64,000 bases of DNA from Actinosynnema pretiosum (GCF_024171695.1 NZ_JAMTCF010000004.1:1-64000), one strand, 5' to 3'; shown: positions 38,936 to 47,596, counted from the first letter of the stretch. Notes: a model not told the origin generated them from the sequence alone. Translations and numbers: made by a program.

Positions 38936-38980
38936 ATGGCTGTCCACGTCGCCGTGATTATCGAGCAGCGCGCCGGTTGA
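38936..38980 (+). CDS. cimA leader peptide
   Basis: A 14-residue frame, MAVHVAVIIEQRAG, contains three Val and two consecutive Ile codons and ends inside a long hairpin. It fits control by charged Val/Ile tRNA of the isoleucine-directed cimA gene downstream. Confidence 0.75.
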   Translation: MAVHVAVIIEQRAG

Positions 38981-39038
38981 GTGCCCGAGCACTCGCCCCG
39001 GCGCGCAGACCTCTCGCATCCCAGCGGGGGGTCTTTTT
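38968..39038 (+). promoter_or_regulatory. cimA attenuator
   Basis: GCGCGCCGG (38968-38976) pairs perfectly with 38998-39006, enclosing GAGTGC-CCGA-GCACTC (38979-38994). This overlaps the leader stop. A second stem, AGACC (39007-39011) with GGTCT (39030-39034) and an inner CCC/GGG pairing, runs into TTTTT (39034-39038): a terminator about 45 bases before cimA. Confidence 0.7.
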
Positions 39039-39081
39039 GTTTTCTCGACAAACCTGACACCCGCCCGCAGGAGAGCACACC

Positions 39082-40686
39082 GTGACCACGCTCGGCGATA
39101 GCTTCCACGTCTACGACACCACCCTCAGGGACGGCGCCCAGCGCGAGGGCATCACCTACTCCGTCGCCGACAAGCTCCAGGTGGCGCGCCTGCTGGACGG
39201 GCTGGGCGTCGGCTTCATCGAGGGCGGCTGGCCGGGCGCGATGCCCAAGGACACCGAGTTCTTCGCCCGCGCGGCCTCCGGCGAGCTGGAGCTGTCCAGC
39301 GCGGAGCTGGTCGCGTTCGGCGCCACCCGCAAGGCCGGGGTGAAGGTCCAGGACGACCCGCAGGTGCGCGCCCTGCTCGACTCGCAGGCCCCCGTCGTCA
39401 CCCTCGTGGCCAAGTCGGACCTGCGGCACGTGGAGCGCGCCCTGCGCACCGACGCCGCCGAGAACCTCGCCATGGTCCACGACACCGTCAAGCACCTGGT
39501 GGACAACGGCCGCCGCGTCTTCCTGGACGCGGAGCACTTCTTCGACGGCTTCGCGCACGACCCGGACACCGCGCTGCGCGTGCTGGAGGCGGGCGTCACC
39601 GGCGGGGCCGACGTGGTGGTGCTGTGCGACACGAACGGCGGCCAGCTGCCGCTCGGCCTGGCCGAGGTGGTCGCGGACGTCATCGCCCGCACCGGCTTCC
39701 GGGTCGGCATCCACTGCCAGGACGACACGTCCTGCGCCGTGGCGAACACCCTCGCGGCCGTCCAGGCGGGCGCGACGCACGTCCAGTGCACCGCGAACGG
39801 GTACGGCGAGCGGGCGGGCAACGCCGACCTGTTCGCCGTGGTCGGCAACCTGGTCACCAAGCTGGGGATGCCGGTCCTGCCGGAGGGGGCCGTGGGAGAG
39901 CTCACCCGCGTCTCGCACGCCCTCGCCGAGATCGCCAACATCGCACCCGACACCCACCAGGCCTACGTCGGGTCGTCGGCCTTCGCCCACAAGGCGGGCC
40001 TGCACGCGAGCGCGATCAAGGTCGACCCCCTGCTGTACAACCACATCGACCCGGAGGTGGTCGGCAACGGCATGAAGATCCTGGTCACCGAGATGGCCGG
40101 GCGGGCGAGCCTGGAGCTGAAGGGCAGGGAGCTGGGCGTGGACCTCGCGGCCAACCCCGAGGCCCTGACCAGCGCCGTCCGCAAGGTCAAGGAGCTGGAG
40201 GCGGGCGGCTGGTCGTTCGAGGCGGCCGACGCGTCGCTGGAGCTGCTGCTGCGCGACGAGCTGTCCGAACTGGACGCCCCGCCGTTCACCCTGGAGTCCT
40301 ACCGCGTGGTGCTCGACCACCGCTCGGACGGCGAGATCGTCTCCGAGGCGACGGTGAAGGTGCACGTGGGCGGCGAGCGGGTGATCGCCACGGCGGAGGG
40401 CAACGGTCCGGTGCACGCGCTGGACGGGGCGCTGCGCAAGGCGCTGCTGCCGCACCTGTCCTGGTTGGACGCGGTCAAGCTGAACGACTACAAGGTGCGC
40501 ATCCTGTCCGGCGACGGGCGGGACGCGGACGGGACCGAGGCGGTGACGCGGGTGCTGGTGAACTCGACCGACGGCGAGCGCGAGTGGACCACGGTCGGCG
40601 TGCACGGCAACATCGTCGAGGCGAGCTGGCTGGCGCTGTGCGACGCGCTGGCGCACAAGGCCTCGCGGGCGTCCGCGCTGGTCTGA
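39082..40686 (+). CDS. cimA: Citramalate synthase
   Basis: CimA condenses pyruvate and acetyl-CoA to (R)-citramalate, a threonine-independent entry to isoleucine completed by LeuCD and LeuB. The 534-residue protein has the DRE-TIM metallolyase start VYDTTLRDGAQREG, the HxH-type metal region (GFRVGIHCQDDTSCAVANT and VQCTANGYGERAGNADL), and a LeuA-dimer regulatory domain at the C-terminus. Its length and the GGWPGAMPKDTEFF motif match CimA rather than LeuA. No leuA lies in the window. Confidence 0.92.
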   Translation: MTTLGDSFHVYDTTLRDGAQREGITYSVADKLQVARLLDGLGVGFIEGGWPGAMPKDTEFFARAASGELELSSAELVAFGATRKAGVKVQDDPQVRALLDSQAPVVTLVAKSDLRHVERALRTDAAENLAMVHDTVKHLVDNGRRVFLDAEHFFDGFAHDPDTALRVLEAGVTGGADVVVLCDTNGGQLPLGLAEVVADVIARTGFRVGIHCQDDTSCAVANTLAAVQAGATHVQCTANGYGERAGNADLFAVVGNLVTKLGMPVLPEGAVGELTRVSHALAEIANIAPDTHQAYVGSSAFAHKAGLHASAIKVDPLLYNHIDPEVVGNGMKILVTEMAGRASLELKGRELGVDLAANPEALTSAVRKVKELEAGGWSFEAADASLELLLRDELSELDAPPFTLESYRVVLDHRSDGEIVSEATVKVHVGGERVIATAEGNGPVHALDGALRKALLPHLSWLDAVKLNDYKVRILSGDGRDADGTEAVTRVLVNSTDGEREWTTVGVHGNIVEASWLALCDALAHKASRASALV

Positions 40687-40731
40687 GCCGTGGAGCGGGG
40701 GCGGCGCCGACCGGGCCGCCCCCTCCCGGCG

Positions 40732-41385
40732 CTACAGCGCCAGCCGCAGCCCGCCCGCGCTCAGCAGCGGGGTGATCGGCAGGAAGTACAGCGAGCACCC
40801 GGCGCCGCCGAGCACGTGCCCGACGGCGAGCGTCCCGTCCACCACCGGGTCCCAGCCCCACGGCCCGCTCGCGCACACCCGCAGCTCGGACAGCCCGGTC
40901 ACGGTCCCCTCGGCCCAGTTCACCGTCCGGTTCAGCGCCACCACCGGCCCGCACAGCACCCCGTTGGCCCGGCTCAGCACGCACACCCGCTTCCCGACCC
41001 CGGCCGCGACCGCGCCGGTGATCCTGGTCCCGGTGTGCTCCACCACCGGCTCCCTGGTGACGGTCGCGCCCGGAACCTGCGTGGCCAGGACGAAGGCGCG
41101 GCTCACCCCGGTGATCCGGGCGATCGTCTCGCCGCCCGCGCCCAGCACCGCCACGCCGAGCGGGTTGACGCCTGCGGCCCTGGGCACGCAGTCGGGCGGC
41201 AGCAGCAGGTGGCCCTCGACGTTGAAGCCGTTCGCGCACTGCTCGTTCGAGCCCAGCCGGACGACCGTGCCGGTCCGCAGCGTCGTCGCCGCGTCGGCCG
41301 GGCCCGCCATGAGCAGCAGCAGCACGGCGGTCAGCAGGGCTGATCGGGTGGGGGAGCGGAGGCGTGCTCCGCGCAGGGGTTCCAT
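40732..41385 (-). CDS. Secreted chymotrypsin-fold protein with lost catalytic residues
   Basis: The 217-residue protein has a signal peptide (ALLTAVLLLLMAGPADA, cleavage at about residue 32). Its body resembles streptogrisin/alpha-lytic-type S1 proteases: CANGFNVEGHLLLPPDC (Cys50-Cys66) aligns with the usual CxxGF...TAGHC, and ALNRTVNWAEGTVTGL with the family ALNQTVNYPEG.V.GL. The catalytic His position is Asp65, and the GDSGG region is replaced by GPWGWDPVV. It is therefore expected to be inactive and may be a binding or decoy protein. Confidence 0.72.
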   Translation of the reverse strand: MEPLRGARLRSPTRSALLTAVLLLLMAGPADAATTLRTGTVVRLGSNEQCANGFNVEGHLLLPPDCVPRAAGVNPLGVAVLGAGGETIARITGVSRAFVLATQVPGATVTREPVVEHTGTRITGAVAAGVGKRVCVLSRANGVLCGPVVALNRTVNWAEGTVTGLSELRVCASGPWGWDPVVDGTLAVGHVLGGAGCSLYFLPITPLLSAGGLRLAL

Positions 41386-41428
41386 GAGCCGACGCTAGGC
41401 GGGGCGGGCACCCGCGCCCACCGCCGGT

Positions 41429-41434
41429 TAGGGT
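41429..41434 (+). promoter_or_regulatory. -10 element for leaderless FAH gene
   Basis: TAGGGT ends 7 bases before GTG 41442. This is the clearest leaderless promoter in the window and decides this start over GTG 41433, which overlaps the -10. Confidence 0.55.
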
Positions 41435-41441
41435 GAACTCC

Positions 41442-42212
41442 GTGCGCATCGCCCGTATCGCCCAGCCAGACGGTCTCGCCTTCGCCGCCATCGAGGGGGA
41501 GGGCGGCGACCTGGTCGCGGCCGAGATCGCCGACGAGCCGTTCGGCAAGCCGACCTTCACCGGTCGCCGCTGGCCGCTGGCCGACGTCCGCCTGCTGGCC
41601 CCGTTCCTCCCGCCCAAGATCGTCTGCGTCGGCCGCAACTACGCCGACCACGCCGCCGAGCTGGGCAACGAGGTCCCGGCCGAGCCGCTGATCTTCCTCA
41701 AGCCCAACACCACCGTCGTCGGCCCGAACGCCGAGATCCGCCTCCCGGCGGCCTCCGAGCGCGTCGAGTTCGAGGGCGAGCTGGCCGTGGTCATCGGCGT
41801 CGGCGGCCGGGACATCCCGGTCGAGCGGGCCATGGGCTCGGTCCTCGGCTACACCATCGCCAACGACGTCACCGCCCGCGACATCCAGCGCTCCGAGGTG
41901 CAGTTCACCCGCGCCAAGAGCTACGACACGTTCTGCCCGCTGGGCCCGTGGGTCGAGACCGAGTTCGACCCCACCGACGTGGCGATCCGCACCGAGCTGG
42001 ACGGCGAGGTGAAGCAGGACGGCCGCACCTCCCAGCTGGTGCACGACATCCCGGCGCTCATCTCGTTCATCTCCACCGTGATGACCCTGCGCCCGCTGGA
42101 CGTCATCCTCACCGGCACCCCGGCGGGCGTCGGCCCGATGAAGCCCGGCCAGACCGTCTCGGTCTCGATCGACGGCCTCGGCACGCTGACCAACACCGCC
42201 GCCGCGCGCTGA
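41442..42212 (+). CDS. Fumarylacetoacetate hydrolase family protein
   Basis: The 256-residue protein has the FAH fold signatures KIVCVGRNYADHAAELGNEV, PLIFLKPNTTVVGP, VEFEGELAVVIG and ILTGTPAGVGPMKPGQ, including the acidic metal ligands of the family. Relatives hydrolyse or isomerise 2-keto acid ring-cleavage products, or decarboxylate oxaloacetate. The true substrate is unknown. A homolog lies beside gltX and near leuB in mycobacteria. Confidence 0.92.
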   Translation: MRIARIAQPDGLAFAAIEGEGGDLVAAEIADEPFGKPTFTGRRWPLADVRLLAPFLPPKIVCVGRNYADHAAELGNEVPAEPLIFLKPNTTVVGPNAEIRLPAASERVEFEGELAVVIGVGGRDIPVERAMGSVLGYTIANDVTARDIQRSEVQFTRAKSYDTFCPLGPWVETEFDPTDVAIRTELDGEVKQDGRTSQLVHDIPALISFISTVMTLRPLDVILTGTPAGVGPMKPGQTVSVSIDGLGTLTNTAAAR

Positions 42213-42235
42213 TCCCCTGTCGCCGAGCGGAAGAG

Positions 42236-42274
42236 GGGAACGCCCCCGGTCCACTCCGGACCGGGGGCGTTCCC
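42236..42274. terminator. Bidirectional terminator between FAH and FAD-oxidoreductase genes
   Basis: GGGAACGCCCCCGGTCC (42236-42252) pairs perfectly over 17 bp with 42258-42274 around ACTCC, between convergent genes. Confidence 0.88.
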
Positions 42275-42428
42275 GTCCCCGAGGCCGCACCAGTGCGGTT
42301 CCGGCGGTCCTGGGGCGGAGCGCGGAACCCGTTGCGGGACAACAACCCCGGCCGACCTGCTCCCCGCGCGCGGCACCCGCTCGGCCGCACCCGGCTTCAC
42401 CCGATCGCGCGGAAACCCCTGGCGCGCC

Positions 42429-43661
42429 TCACCGCGCGGGCGCGGGCGACCGCTTCGCGAACCCCGGCGTCGGCTCCGGCCGCAGCCCGATCGACACCAG
42501 GTACGCCGGAACCCCTTGCAGCACCGGGAACCGCTGTGCCAACCGCAGCGGCAGCGGCACCCGCGCGGGCCGCGCGGACGCCCTCGGCTCCCGCATCACC
42601 CCCCGCTGCGCCACCCGCTGCACCGCCTGCACGGCGGCCGTCGCGAGGACCCGCCGCCTCCGCAACCGCGCCAGCACGTCCGGCGTCACCGCCCCGCGCA
42701 GCGCGGGCCCGGCCAGCAGCCGCGCCGCCGCCACCGCGTCCTGGATCGCCAGGTTGATCCCCACCCCGCCCACCGGCGACATGGCGTGCGCCGCGTCCCC
42801 GACGCACAGCAGCCCGTCCCGGTGCCAGGTGCGCAGCCGGTTCTGCGCCACGTCCAGCAGCTTCACGTCGTCCAGCGACGCGATCTCCCCGACCCGGTCG
42901 GCCAGCGCGGGCATCAGCGCCGCGACCCGCTCCCTGAACCGCTCGACCCCCTCGGCCCGCAGCCGCGCGTCGGTCCCCTTGCGGATCAGGAACGCGCACT
43001 GGAAGTAGCCCGTGCGGGGGATCGCCACCAGCCCCTCGCCGCGCCCGAACCGCCCCAGCACCTCGCCGAGCTCGTCCCCGTCCCGCACGGGCGCCCGGAA
43101 CCACCACACGTCCATCGGCACGCCGAACGACCGCACCGCCAGCCCGGCCTCCGCCCGCACGCGCGAGGTCCGCCCGTCCGCCGCCACGACCACGTCCGCG
43201 CCCAGCGAGACCTCGCCCTCCGGCGTCCGGTACCGCACCCCGGTGACCTTCTGGCCCTCGCGCAGCAGCCCGGTCACCTCGGCGTCCATCACCAGCGTGA
43301 ACGCGGGCTCCGCGCGCCCGGCCCGCGCCAGCAGCTCCAGCAGGTCCCACTGCGGCACGAACGCGATCCGCTTGTGCCTGCCCGGCAACCGCCGCATGTC
43401 CGCGACCGTCATCGGCCCGCTGGGCAGCACCACCCGCATCCGCTCCACGTACCGGGGCGGGATCGCGTCGAACGCGGGCCCGAGCCCCAGGTCGTCGAGC
43501 AGCCCGAGCGTGGAGGCGTGCACGGTGTCGCCGCGGAAGTCCCGCAGGAAGTCCCCGTGCTTCTCCAGCACGGTCACCGGCACGCCCGCCCTGGCGAGCA
43601 GCAGTCCCAGCACCATCCCGGCGGGGCCGCCGCCCGCGATGGCGATCGAGGTCCTGGTCAT
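42429..43661 (-). CDS. FAD-dependent aromatic-hydroxylase-type monooxygenase
   Basis: The 410-residue protein has the N-terminal FAD motif IAIAGGGPAGMVLGLLLARAG, the DG motif ADVVVAADGRTSRVR and the GD motif LLCVGDAAHAMSPVGGVG. These three are the set of flavoprotein monooxygenases such as PHBH. HGDFLRDFRGDTVHASTL fits the UbiH/PheA-like branch. The C-terminus is Pro/Arg-rich. Its promoter region, shared with gltX, contains a TTCAAC palindrome. Substrate is unknown. Confidence 0.88.
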   Translation of the reverse strand: MTRTSIAIAGGGPAGMVLGLLLARAGVPVTVLEKHGDFLRDFRGDTVHASTLGLLDDLGLGPAFDAIPPRYVERMRVVLPSGPMTVADMRRLPGRHKRIAFVPQWDLLELLARAGRAEPAFTLVMDAEVTGLLREGQKVTGVRYRTPEGEVSLGADVVVAADGRTSRVRAEAGLAVRSFGVPMDVWWFRAPVRDGDELGEVLGRFGRGEGLVAIPRTGYFQCAFLIRKGTDARLRAEGVERFRERVAALMPALADRVGEIASLDDVKLLDVAQNRLRTWHRDGLLCVGDAAHAMSPVGGVGINLAIQDAVAAARLLAGPALRGAVTPDVLARLRRRRVLATAAVQAVQRVAQRGVMREPRASARPARVPLPLRLAQRFPVLQGVPAYLVSIGLRPEPTPGFAKRSPAPAR

Positions 43662-43676
43662 GACGCCACACCCCTT

Positions 43677-43692
43677 TTCAACACCAGTTGAA
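43677..43692. promoter_or_regulatory. TTCAAC-N4-GTTGAA operator-like palindrome
   Basis: TTCAACACCAGTTGAA lies 16-31 bases upstream of the monooxygenase ATG (43661) in the divergent region with gltX. Dyads of this form are typical of MarR/TetR-type operators. No such regulator gene is adjacent. Confidence 0.6.
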
Positions 43693-43749
43693 TAAGCCCA
43701 GGATGCTCCCCGGTCGGAACCGGGTCAAGGGGGATACGCTCATCCGGTC

Positions 43750-45240
43750 ATGAGCACCGCATCCGCACCCCAAGAGGTCCGCGTCCGCTTCTCGCCGTCG
43801 CCGACCGGCACGCCCCACGTTGGGCTCATCCGCACCGCTCTGTTCAACTGGGCCTACGCCCGGCACACCGGTGGCAAAGTCGTGTTCCGCATCGAGGACA
43901 CCGACGCCGCGCGCGACTCCGAGGAGTCCTACCAAGCGCTGCTCGACGCGATGCGGTGGCTCGGCCTCGACTGGGACGAGGGTCCCGAGGTCGGCGGCCC
44001 GCACGAGCCGTACCGGCAGAGCCAGCGCCGCGAGATCTACGCCGACATCGCCCGCCGCCTCCTGGAGGCCGGTGAGCTCTACGAGTCCTTCACCACCCCC
44101 GACGAGGTCGAGGCCCGCCGCCGTGCCGCCGGGCAGGACCCGAAGCTCGGCTACGACGGCTTCGACCGCGACCTGACCGACGAGCAGAAGGCCGCCTACC
44201 GCGAGCAGGGCCGCGAGCCCGTGCTGCGCCTGCGGATGCCCGACGAGGACCTGTCCTGGACCGACCTCGTCCGGGGCGAGATCACCTTCAAGGCGGGCGC
44301 CACGCCCGACCCCGTCCTGGTGCGCGCCAACGGCGACCCGCTGTACCCCTTCACCAACCCCGTCGACGACGCCCTCATGGGCATCACGCACGTCCTGCGC
44401 GGCGAGGACCTCCTCCCGTCCACCCCGCGCCAGATCGGGCTCTACCGCGCCCTCCAGCGCATCGGCGTCACCACGTTCACCCCGCTCTTCGGCCACATGC
44501 CCTACGTCATGGGCGAGGGCAACAAGAAGCTGTCCAAGCGCGACCCGCAGTCCAACCTGTTCCTGTACCGCGACCGCGGGTTCCTGCCCGAGGGCCTGCT
44601 GAACTACCTCGCGCTGCTGGGCTGGTCCATCGCGGACGACCGCGACATCTTCACCACGCAGGAGCTGGTGGCGGCCTTCGACATCGCGAAGGTCAGCGCC
44701 AACCCGGCCCGCTTCGACCTCAAGAAGGCCGAGGCGATCAACGCGACGCACCTGCGCGCGCTCCCCGTCGAGGAGTTCGTCAGCCGCTCGCTGCCGTACC
44801 TGGTCGCGGACGGCATCCTCCCGGCCGAGCCCGCCGAGGCGGACCTGGCCGTGCTGCGCGGGGTCGCGCCGCTCGTGCAGGAGCGCCTCGTCGTGCTCTC
44901 CGAGGTCTCCGGCATGGTGCGCTTCCTCTTCACCGCCGACGACGTGTTCACGCCCGAGGAGGACGCGGCGGCCAAGGCGCTCGGCGCCGACGCCCAGCCG
45001 GTCCTGGAGGCCGCCATCGCCGCGCTGGAGGCGACGGGGGAGTGGACCGCCGCGAGCATCGAGGAGGCGCTCAAGGCGTCCCTTGTGGACGGTCTGGGAC
45101 TTAAGCCCCGCAAGGCTTACGCTCCCGTGCGCGTCGGCGTCACCGGCCGCACCGTGTCCCCGCCGCTCTACGAGTCCATGGAGCTGCTCGGCCGTGATCG
45201 CTCGATCGGGCGATTGCGAAAGGCGCTCGGCGCAAGCTGA
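43750..45240 (+). CDS. gltX: Glutamyl-tRNA synthetase
   Basis: GltX charges tRNA-Glu and, in organisms using GatCAB, also tRNA-Gln with glutamate. The 496-residue class I synthetase has the HIGH-like motif [20 protein letters not shown] and the KMSKS-like [13 protein letters not shown]. Length is normal. The absence of glnS and the presence of gatCAB and a tRNA-Gln in this window fit a non-discriminating enzyme, though specificity cannot be read directly. TACGCT 9 bases before the ATG is a possible -10. Confidence 0.97.
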   Translation: MSTASAPQEVRVRFSPSPTGTPHVGLIRTALFNWAYARHTGGKVVFRIEDTDAARDSEESYQALLDAMRWLGLDWDEGPEVGGPHEPYRQSQRREIYADIARRLLEAGELYESFTTPDEVEARRRAAGQDPKLGYDGFDRDLTDEQKAAYREQGREPVLRLRMPDEDLSWTDLVRGEITFKAGATPDPVLVRANGDPLYPFTNPVDDALMGITHVLRGEDLLPSTPRQIGLYRALQRIGVTTFTPLFGHMPYVMGEGNKKLSKRDPQSNLFLYRDRGFLPEGLLNYLALLGWSIADDRDIFTTQELVAAFDIAKVSANPARFDLKKAEAINATHLRALPVEEFVSRSLPYLVADGILPAEPAEADLAVLRGVAPLVQERLVVLSEVSGMVRFLFTADDVFTPEEDAAAKALGADAQPVLEAAIAALEATGEWTAASIEEALKASLVDGLGLKPRKAYAPVRVGVTGRTVSPPLYESMELLGRDRSIGRLRKALGAS

Positions 45241-45249
45241 TCGGGGCGA

Positions 45250-45318
45250 CTGGGCGATTCGACACGGCTTGATCGCGCAAGACCGCGCAGATATCACCTC
45301 ACTGGTCGAATCGCCCAG
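45250..45318. repeat. Long-range perfect inverted repeat after gltX
   Basis: CTGGGCGATTCGAC (45250-45263) has its exact complement at 45305-45318, 41 bases apart. The interval contains a smaller dyad CTTG-ATCGCG-CAAG (45268-45281). It lies between gltX and the HAD gene and may form a large terminator or cruciform. Confidence 0.8.
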
Positions 45319-45332
45319 GGGGCATACCCACC

Positions 45333-45338
45333 TAGCCT
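45333..45338 (+). promoter_or_regulatory. -10 element for leaderless HAD gene
   Basis: TAGCCT ends 6 bases before GTG 45345. Confidence 0.4.
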
Positions 45339-45344
45339 CTCAGG

Positions 45345-46091
45345 GTGACAACCACAGCCCCGACTCACACCCCTAGGAGAACCGGCGCGGTCCGCGCGGT
45401 GTGCCTGGACGTCGACGACACCCTCGTCGACTACAGCACCTCGTCCAGGGCGGCGCTGGCCTCGATGGTCGGCAGCGACGACACCTTCCCGCTGTGGCAG
45501 CGCATCACCGACGACCACTGCGCCCGGATGCTCACCGGCGAGTTCGAGTACTCGACCATGCGCACGATCAGGACCCGCGCGTTCTTCGCGGCGCTCGGGG
45601 AAGAACTCGACGAGCACGAGGCCGCCAGGCGGGAACTGGGGCGGCAGGAGGCGCTGGCGGGAAGCTGGCGCCTCTACCCCGACGTCGTCCCCTGCCTCGA
45701 CTGGCTCCGTGCCGCAGGCCTCCCCCTGGCCGCCGTCAGCAACGCCTCAGGGCGGCACCAGCGGGACAAGATCGCCACCCTGGGTCTGGCCCAGTACTTC
45801 GACACCGTCCTCATCGCGGGCGAGGTCGGCGCGGCCAAACCGGACCGGGTGATCTTCGACACGGCCTGCGCGGGCCTGAACACCGCGCTGGCCGACACCG
45901 TCCACGTCGGCGACCGGCTGTACGCCGACGCCATCGGCGCGCGGGACGCCGGGATGCGCGGCGTCTGGCTCGACCGGAACGGTCAGGGGGACCAGGGCGG
46001 CGGGAGCCTGCCGCACGGCGTGTCCGCCATCCGAAGTCTCGCTGAGCTGCCGGAACTGCTCGTCTGCGAGCTGGCGGGGACCCGCGTGTGA
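45345..46091 (+). CDS. HAD-superfamily hydrolase
   Basis: The 248-residue protein has the HAD motifs in order: VCLDVDDTLVDYS (nucleophile Asp), LAAVSNASGRHQ (motif II), GAAKPDRVIFDTA (motif III Lys) and VHVGDRLYADAIGARDAGMRG (motif IV). A helical cap lies between motifs I and II, so it is a subfamily I phosphatase-like enzyme. Its substrate is unknown. It stands alone between gltX and the tRNA genes. Confidence 0.92.
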   Translation: MTTTAPTHTPRRTGAVRAVCLDVDDTLVDYSTSSRAALASMVGSDDTFPLWQRITDDHCARMLTGEFEYSTMRTIRTRAFFAALGEELDEHEAARRELGRQEALAGSWRLYPDVVPCLDWLRAAGLPLAAVSNASGRHQRDKIATLGLAQYFDTVLIAGEVGAAKPDRVIFDTACAGLNTALADTVHVGDRLYADAIGARDAGMRGVWLDRNGQGDQGGGSLPHGVSAIRSLAELPELLVCELAGTRV

Positions 46092-46194
46092 ACCCCGATT
46101 TCCGTTCCGCCGGGTGTGTGGTCTAGTATTCATCTCGGCGGAACGGACAGCCCCTCCCGAGCAAGACCGGGGGGAAGCTGAAAGGGAAAGCCAA

Positions 46195-46266
46195 TGGGGT
46201 ATGGTGTAATTGGCAGCACGACTGATTCTGGTTCAGTTAGTCTAGGTTCGAGTCCTGGTACCCCAG
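46195..46266 (+). tRNA. tRNA-Gln (CTG)
   Basis: The acceptor arms TGGGGTA (46195-46201) and TACCCCA (46259-46265) pair, and G46266 is the discriminator. The anticodon stem ACTGA/TCAGT encloses TTCTGGT, giving anticodon CTG at 46228-46230. The T-loop GGTTCGAGTCC is canonical. CCA is not encoded. A -10-like TAGTAT lies at 46124-46129. Confidence 0.95.
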
Positions 46267-46320
46267 CTGCGAGCGGCGAGAGCCGCGAGCATGGACGCAA
46301 GTCCACAGGATGAAAGTCCA

Positions 46321-46393
46321 GGCCCCGTCGTCTAGCGGCCTAGGACGCCGCCCTCTCAAGGCGGTAGCGTGGGTTCGAATCCCATCGGGGCTA
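46321..46393 (+). tRNA. tRNA-Glu (CTC), first copy
   Basis: GGCCCCG (46321-46327) pairs with CGGGGCT (46386-46392, first pair G-U). The anticodon stem CCGCC/GGCGG encloses CTCTCAA, with anticodon CTC at 46355-46357. The T-arm GGGTTCGAATCCC is canonical. CCA is not encoded. Confidence 0.95.
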
Positions 46394-46458
46394 CGAGCGG
46401 TTTTTCCGGGGTGACTTGGAACGGTCGCTGGTAATACAACTTCATGAGCTTGTTCTAG

Positions 46459-46531
46459 GGCCCCGTCGTCTAGCGGCCTAGGACGCCGCCCTCTCAAGGC
46501 GGTAGCGTGGGTTCGAATCCCATCGGGGCTA
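46459..46531 (+). tRNA. tRNA-Glu (CTC), second identical copy
   Basis: The 73 bases are identical to those at 46321-46393, 65 bases after the first copy. All three tRNAs are in the same orientation and probably come from one transcript. Confidence 0.95.
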
Positions 46532-46541
46532 CAGAGCTGGG

Positions 46542-46577
46542 AGAGCCGTGTTGGCGGAGGACGCCAACCACGGCTCT
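46542..46577 (+). terminator. Terminator of the tRNA cluster
   Basis: AGAGCCGTG and TTGGCG (46542-46556) pair with CGCCAA and CACGGCTCT (46562-46577) with one bulged C. TTT follows. Confidence 0.8.
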
Positions 46578-46838
46578 TTCGCATTTTCACCGGGGGCGCA
46601 GCCCCCAGACCCCGCCCGGCTGGGCTTCGCCCCCCGGACCCCCTTCGAGGGGGGTCGTGTGTGCGGTGATGATCGTCACGGCTCGGGCTTCGCCCATTGC
46701 TGACCCTCCGGCTCGCGCTTCGCGCATCGCCGTGGACGCTTGGGTTTGTGGGGCGGGTCACTTTTGTGTGGGGCATTCTTTTTTGGGCTTTTCACTCGGT
46801 GGTGAGGTGGGTCACTTCGGGTGGGTGGTGGGTGTAGG
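46578..46838. other. Gene-free stretch with several small hairpins
   Basis: This segment holds successive short hairpins (GGGGGC-GCA-GCCCCC, GGGC-TTC-GCCC, CCCCC-TTCGA-GGGGG) and GGCTTCGCCC-type words, then a T/G-rich part with TTCTTTTTTGGG near 46780. No gene is supported. Confidence 0.5.
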
Positions 46839-46868
46839 AAGGCCCCCGGACTTGGGTCCGGGGGCCTT
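46839..46868 (-). terminator. Terminator after the IclR regulator gene
   Basis: AAGGCCCCCGGAC (46839-46851) pairs perfectly with 46856-46868 around TTGG, 13 bases beyond the IclR stop. Confidence 0.85.
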
Positions 46869-46881
46869 GGTGTTGGGGGTT

Positions 46882-47583
46882 TTAGAGGCGGCTTTGGAGG
46901 GCTTCTGCTGCTGCCAGGAGGTCTGCGGCCCACCTGGCGCCTGGGCGGCGGCCCATGCGGTCGATGGGGCCGGAGACGGAGATGGCGGCCACCACGGTGC
47001 CGCCGCTGTCGCGGACGGGGGCGCTGACGCTGGCCACGCCCGGCTCGCGCTCGGCGACGCTCTGGGCCCAGCCGCGCCTGCGGACTTCCAGGAGGGTGCG
47101 TTCGCCGTAGACGGCGTCGGCGAGGATGGCGCGCTGGGTTCCGGGGTCGGACCACGCCGCCAGGACCTTCGCCCCCGAGCCTGCGGTCATGGGGAGGCGG
47201 GCGCCCACGGGCACCGTGTCCCTGAGGCCGCTCGGGGGTTCTGCGGCGCTGACGCAGACGCGCTGCATCCCGTCGCGGCGGTAGAGCTGGACGCTCTCGC
47301 CGGTGATGTCCCTCAGGCGCGGCAGGACCGAGGTCGCCGCGTCGAGCAGTGGATCGGTCGCGCCTCCCGCCAGTTCCGCCAGTGCCGCGCCTGGGCGCCA
47401 GCGGCCGTCCGAACCCCTGCGCAGCAGGCGGTGCACCTCCAAGCCCACCGCCAGGCGGTGCGCGGTCGCTCTCGGCAGACCCGTGCGGTTGCACAACTCC
47501 GCGAGCCCGCATGGATCTTTTGCCACGGCGTTCAACACGGCCACTGCCTTGTCCAGGACGCCGATCCCGCTATGCTGTCCCAC
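46882..47583 (-). CDS. ndgR: IclR-family regulator of leucine genes (NdgR type)
   Basis: The 233-residue protein has an N-terminal winged helix (GIGVLDKAVAVLNAVAKDPC, then LAELCNRTGLPRATAHRLA). An IclR effector domain follows (LRDTVPVGARLPMTAGSGAKV; VSAPVRDSGGTVVAAISVSGP). It is divergent from leuC, the conserved place of NdgR/LtbR regulators, which in Streptomyces and Corynebacterium control leuCD and related amino-acid genes. The operator-like palindrome at 47597-47615 lies just before its GTG start. Confidence 0.9.
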   Translation of the reverse strand: MGQHSGIGVLDKAVAVLNAVAKDPCGLAELCNRTGLPRATAHRLAVGLEVHRLLRRGSDGRWRPGAALAELAGGATDPLLDAATSVLPRLRDITGESVQLYRRDGMQRVCVSAAEPPSGLRDTVPVGARLPMTAGSGAKVLAAWSDPGTQRAILADAVYGERTLLEVRRRGWAQSVAEREPGVASVSAPVRDSGGTVVAAISVSGPIDRMGRRPGARWAADLLAAAEALQSRL

Positions 47584-47596
47584 AAGCCGATACTAA

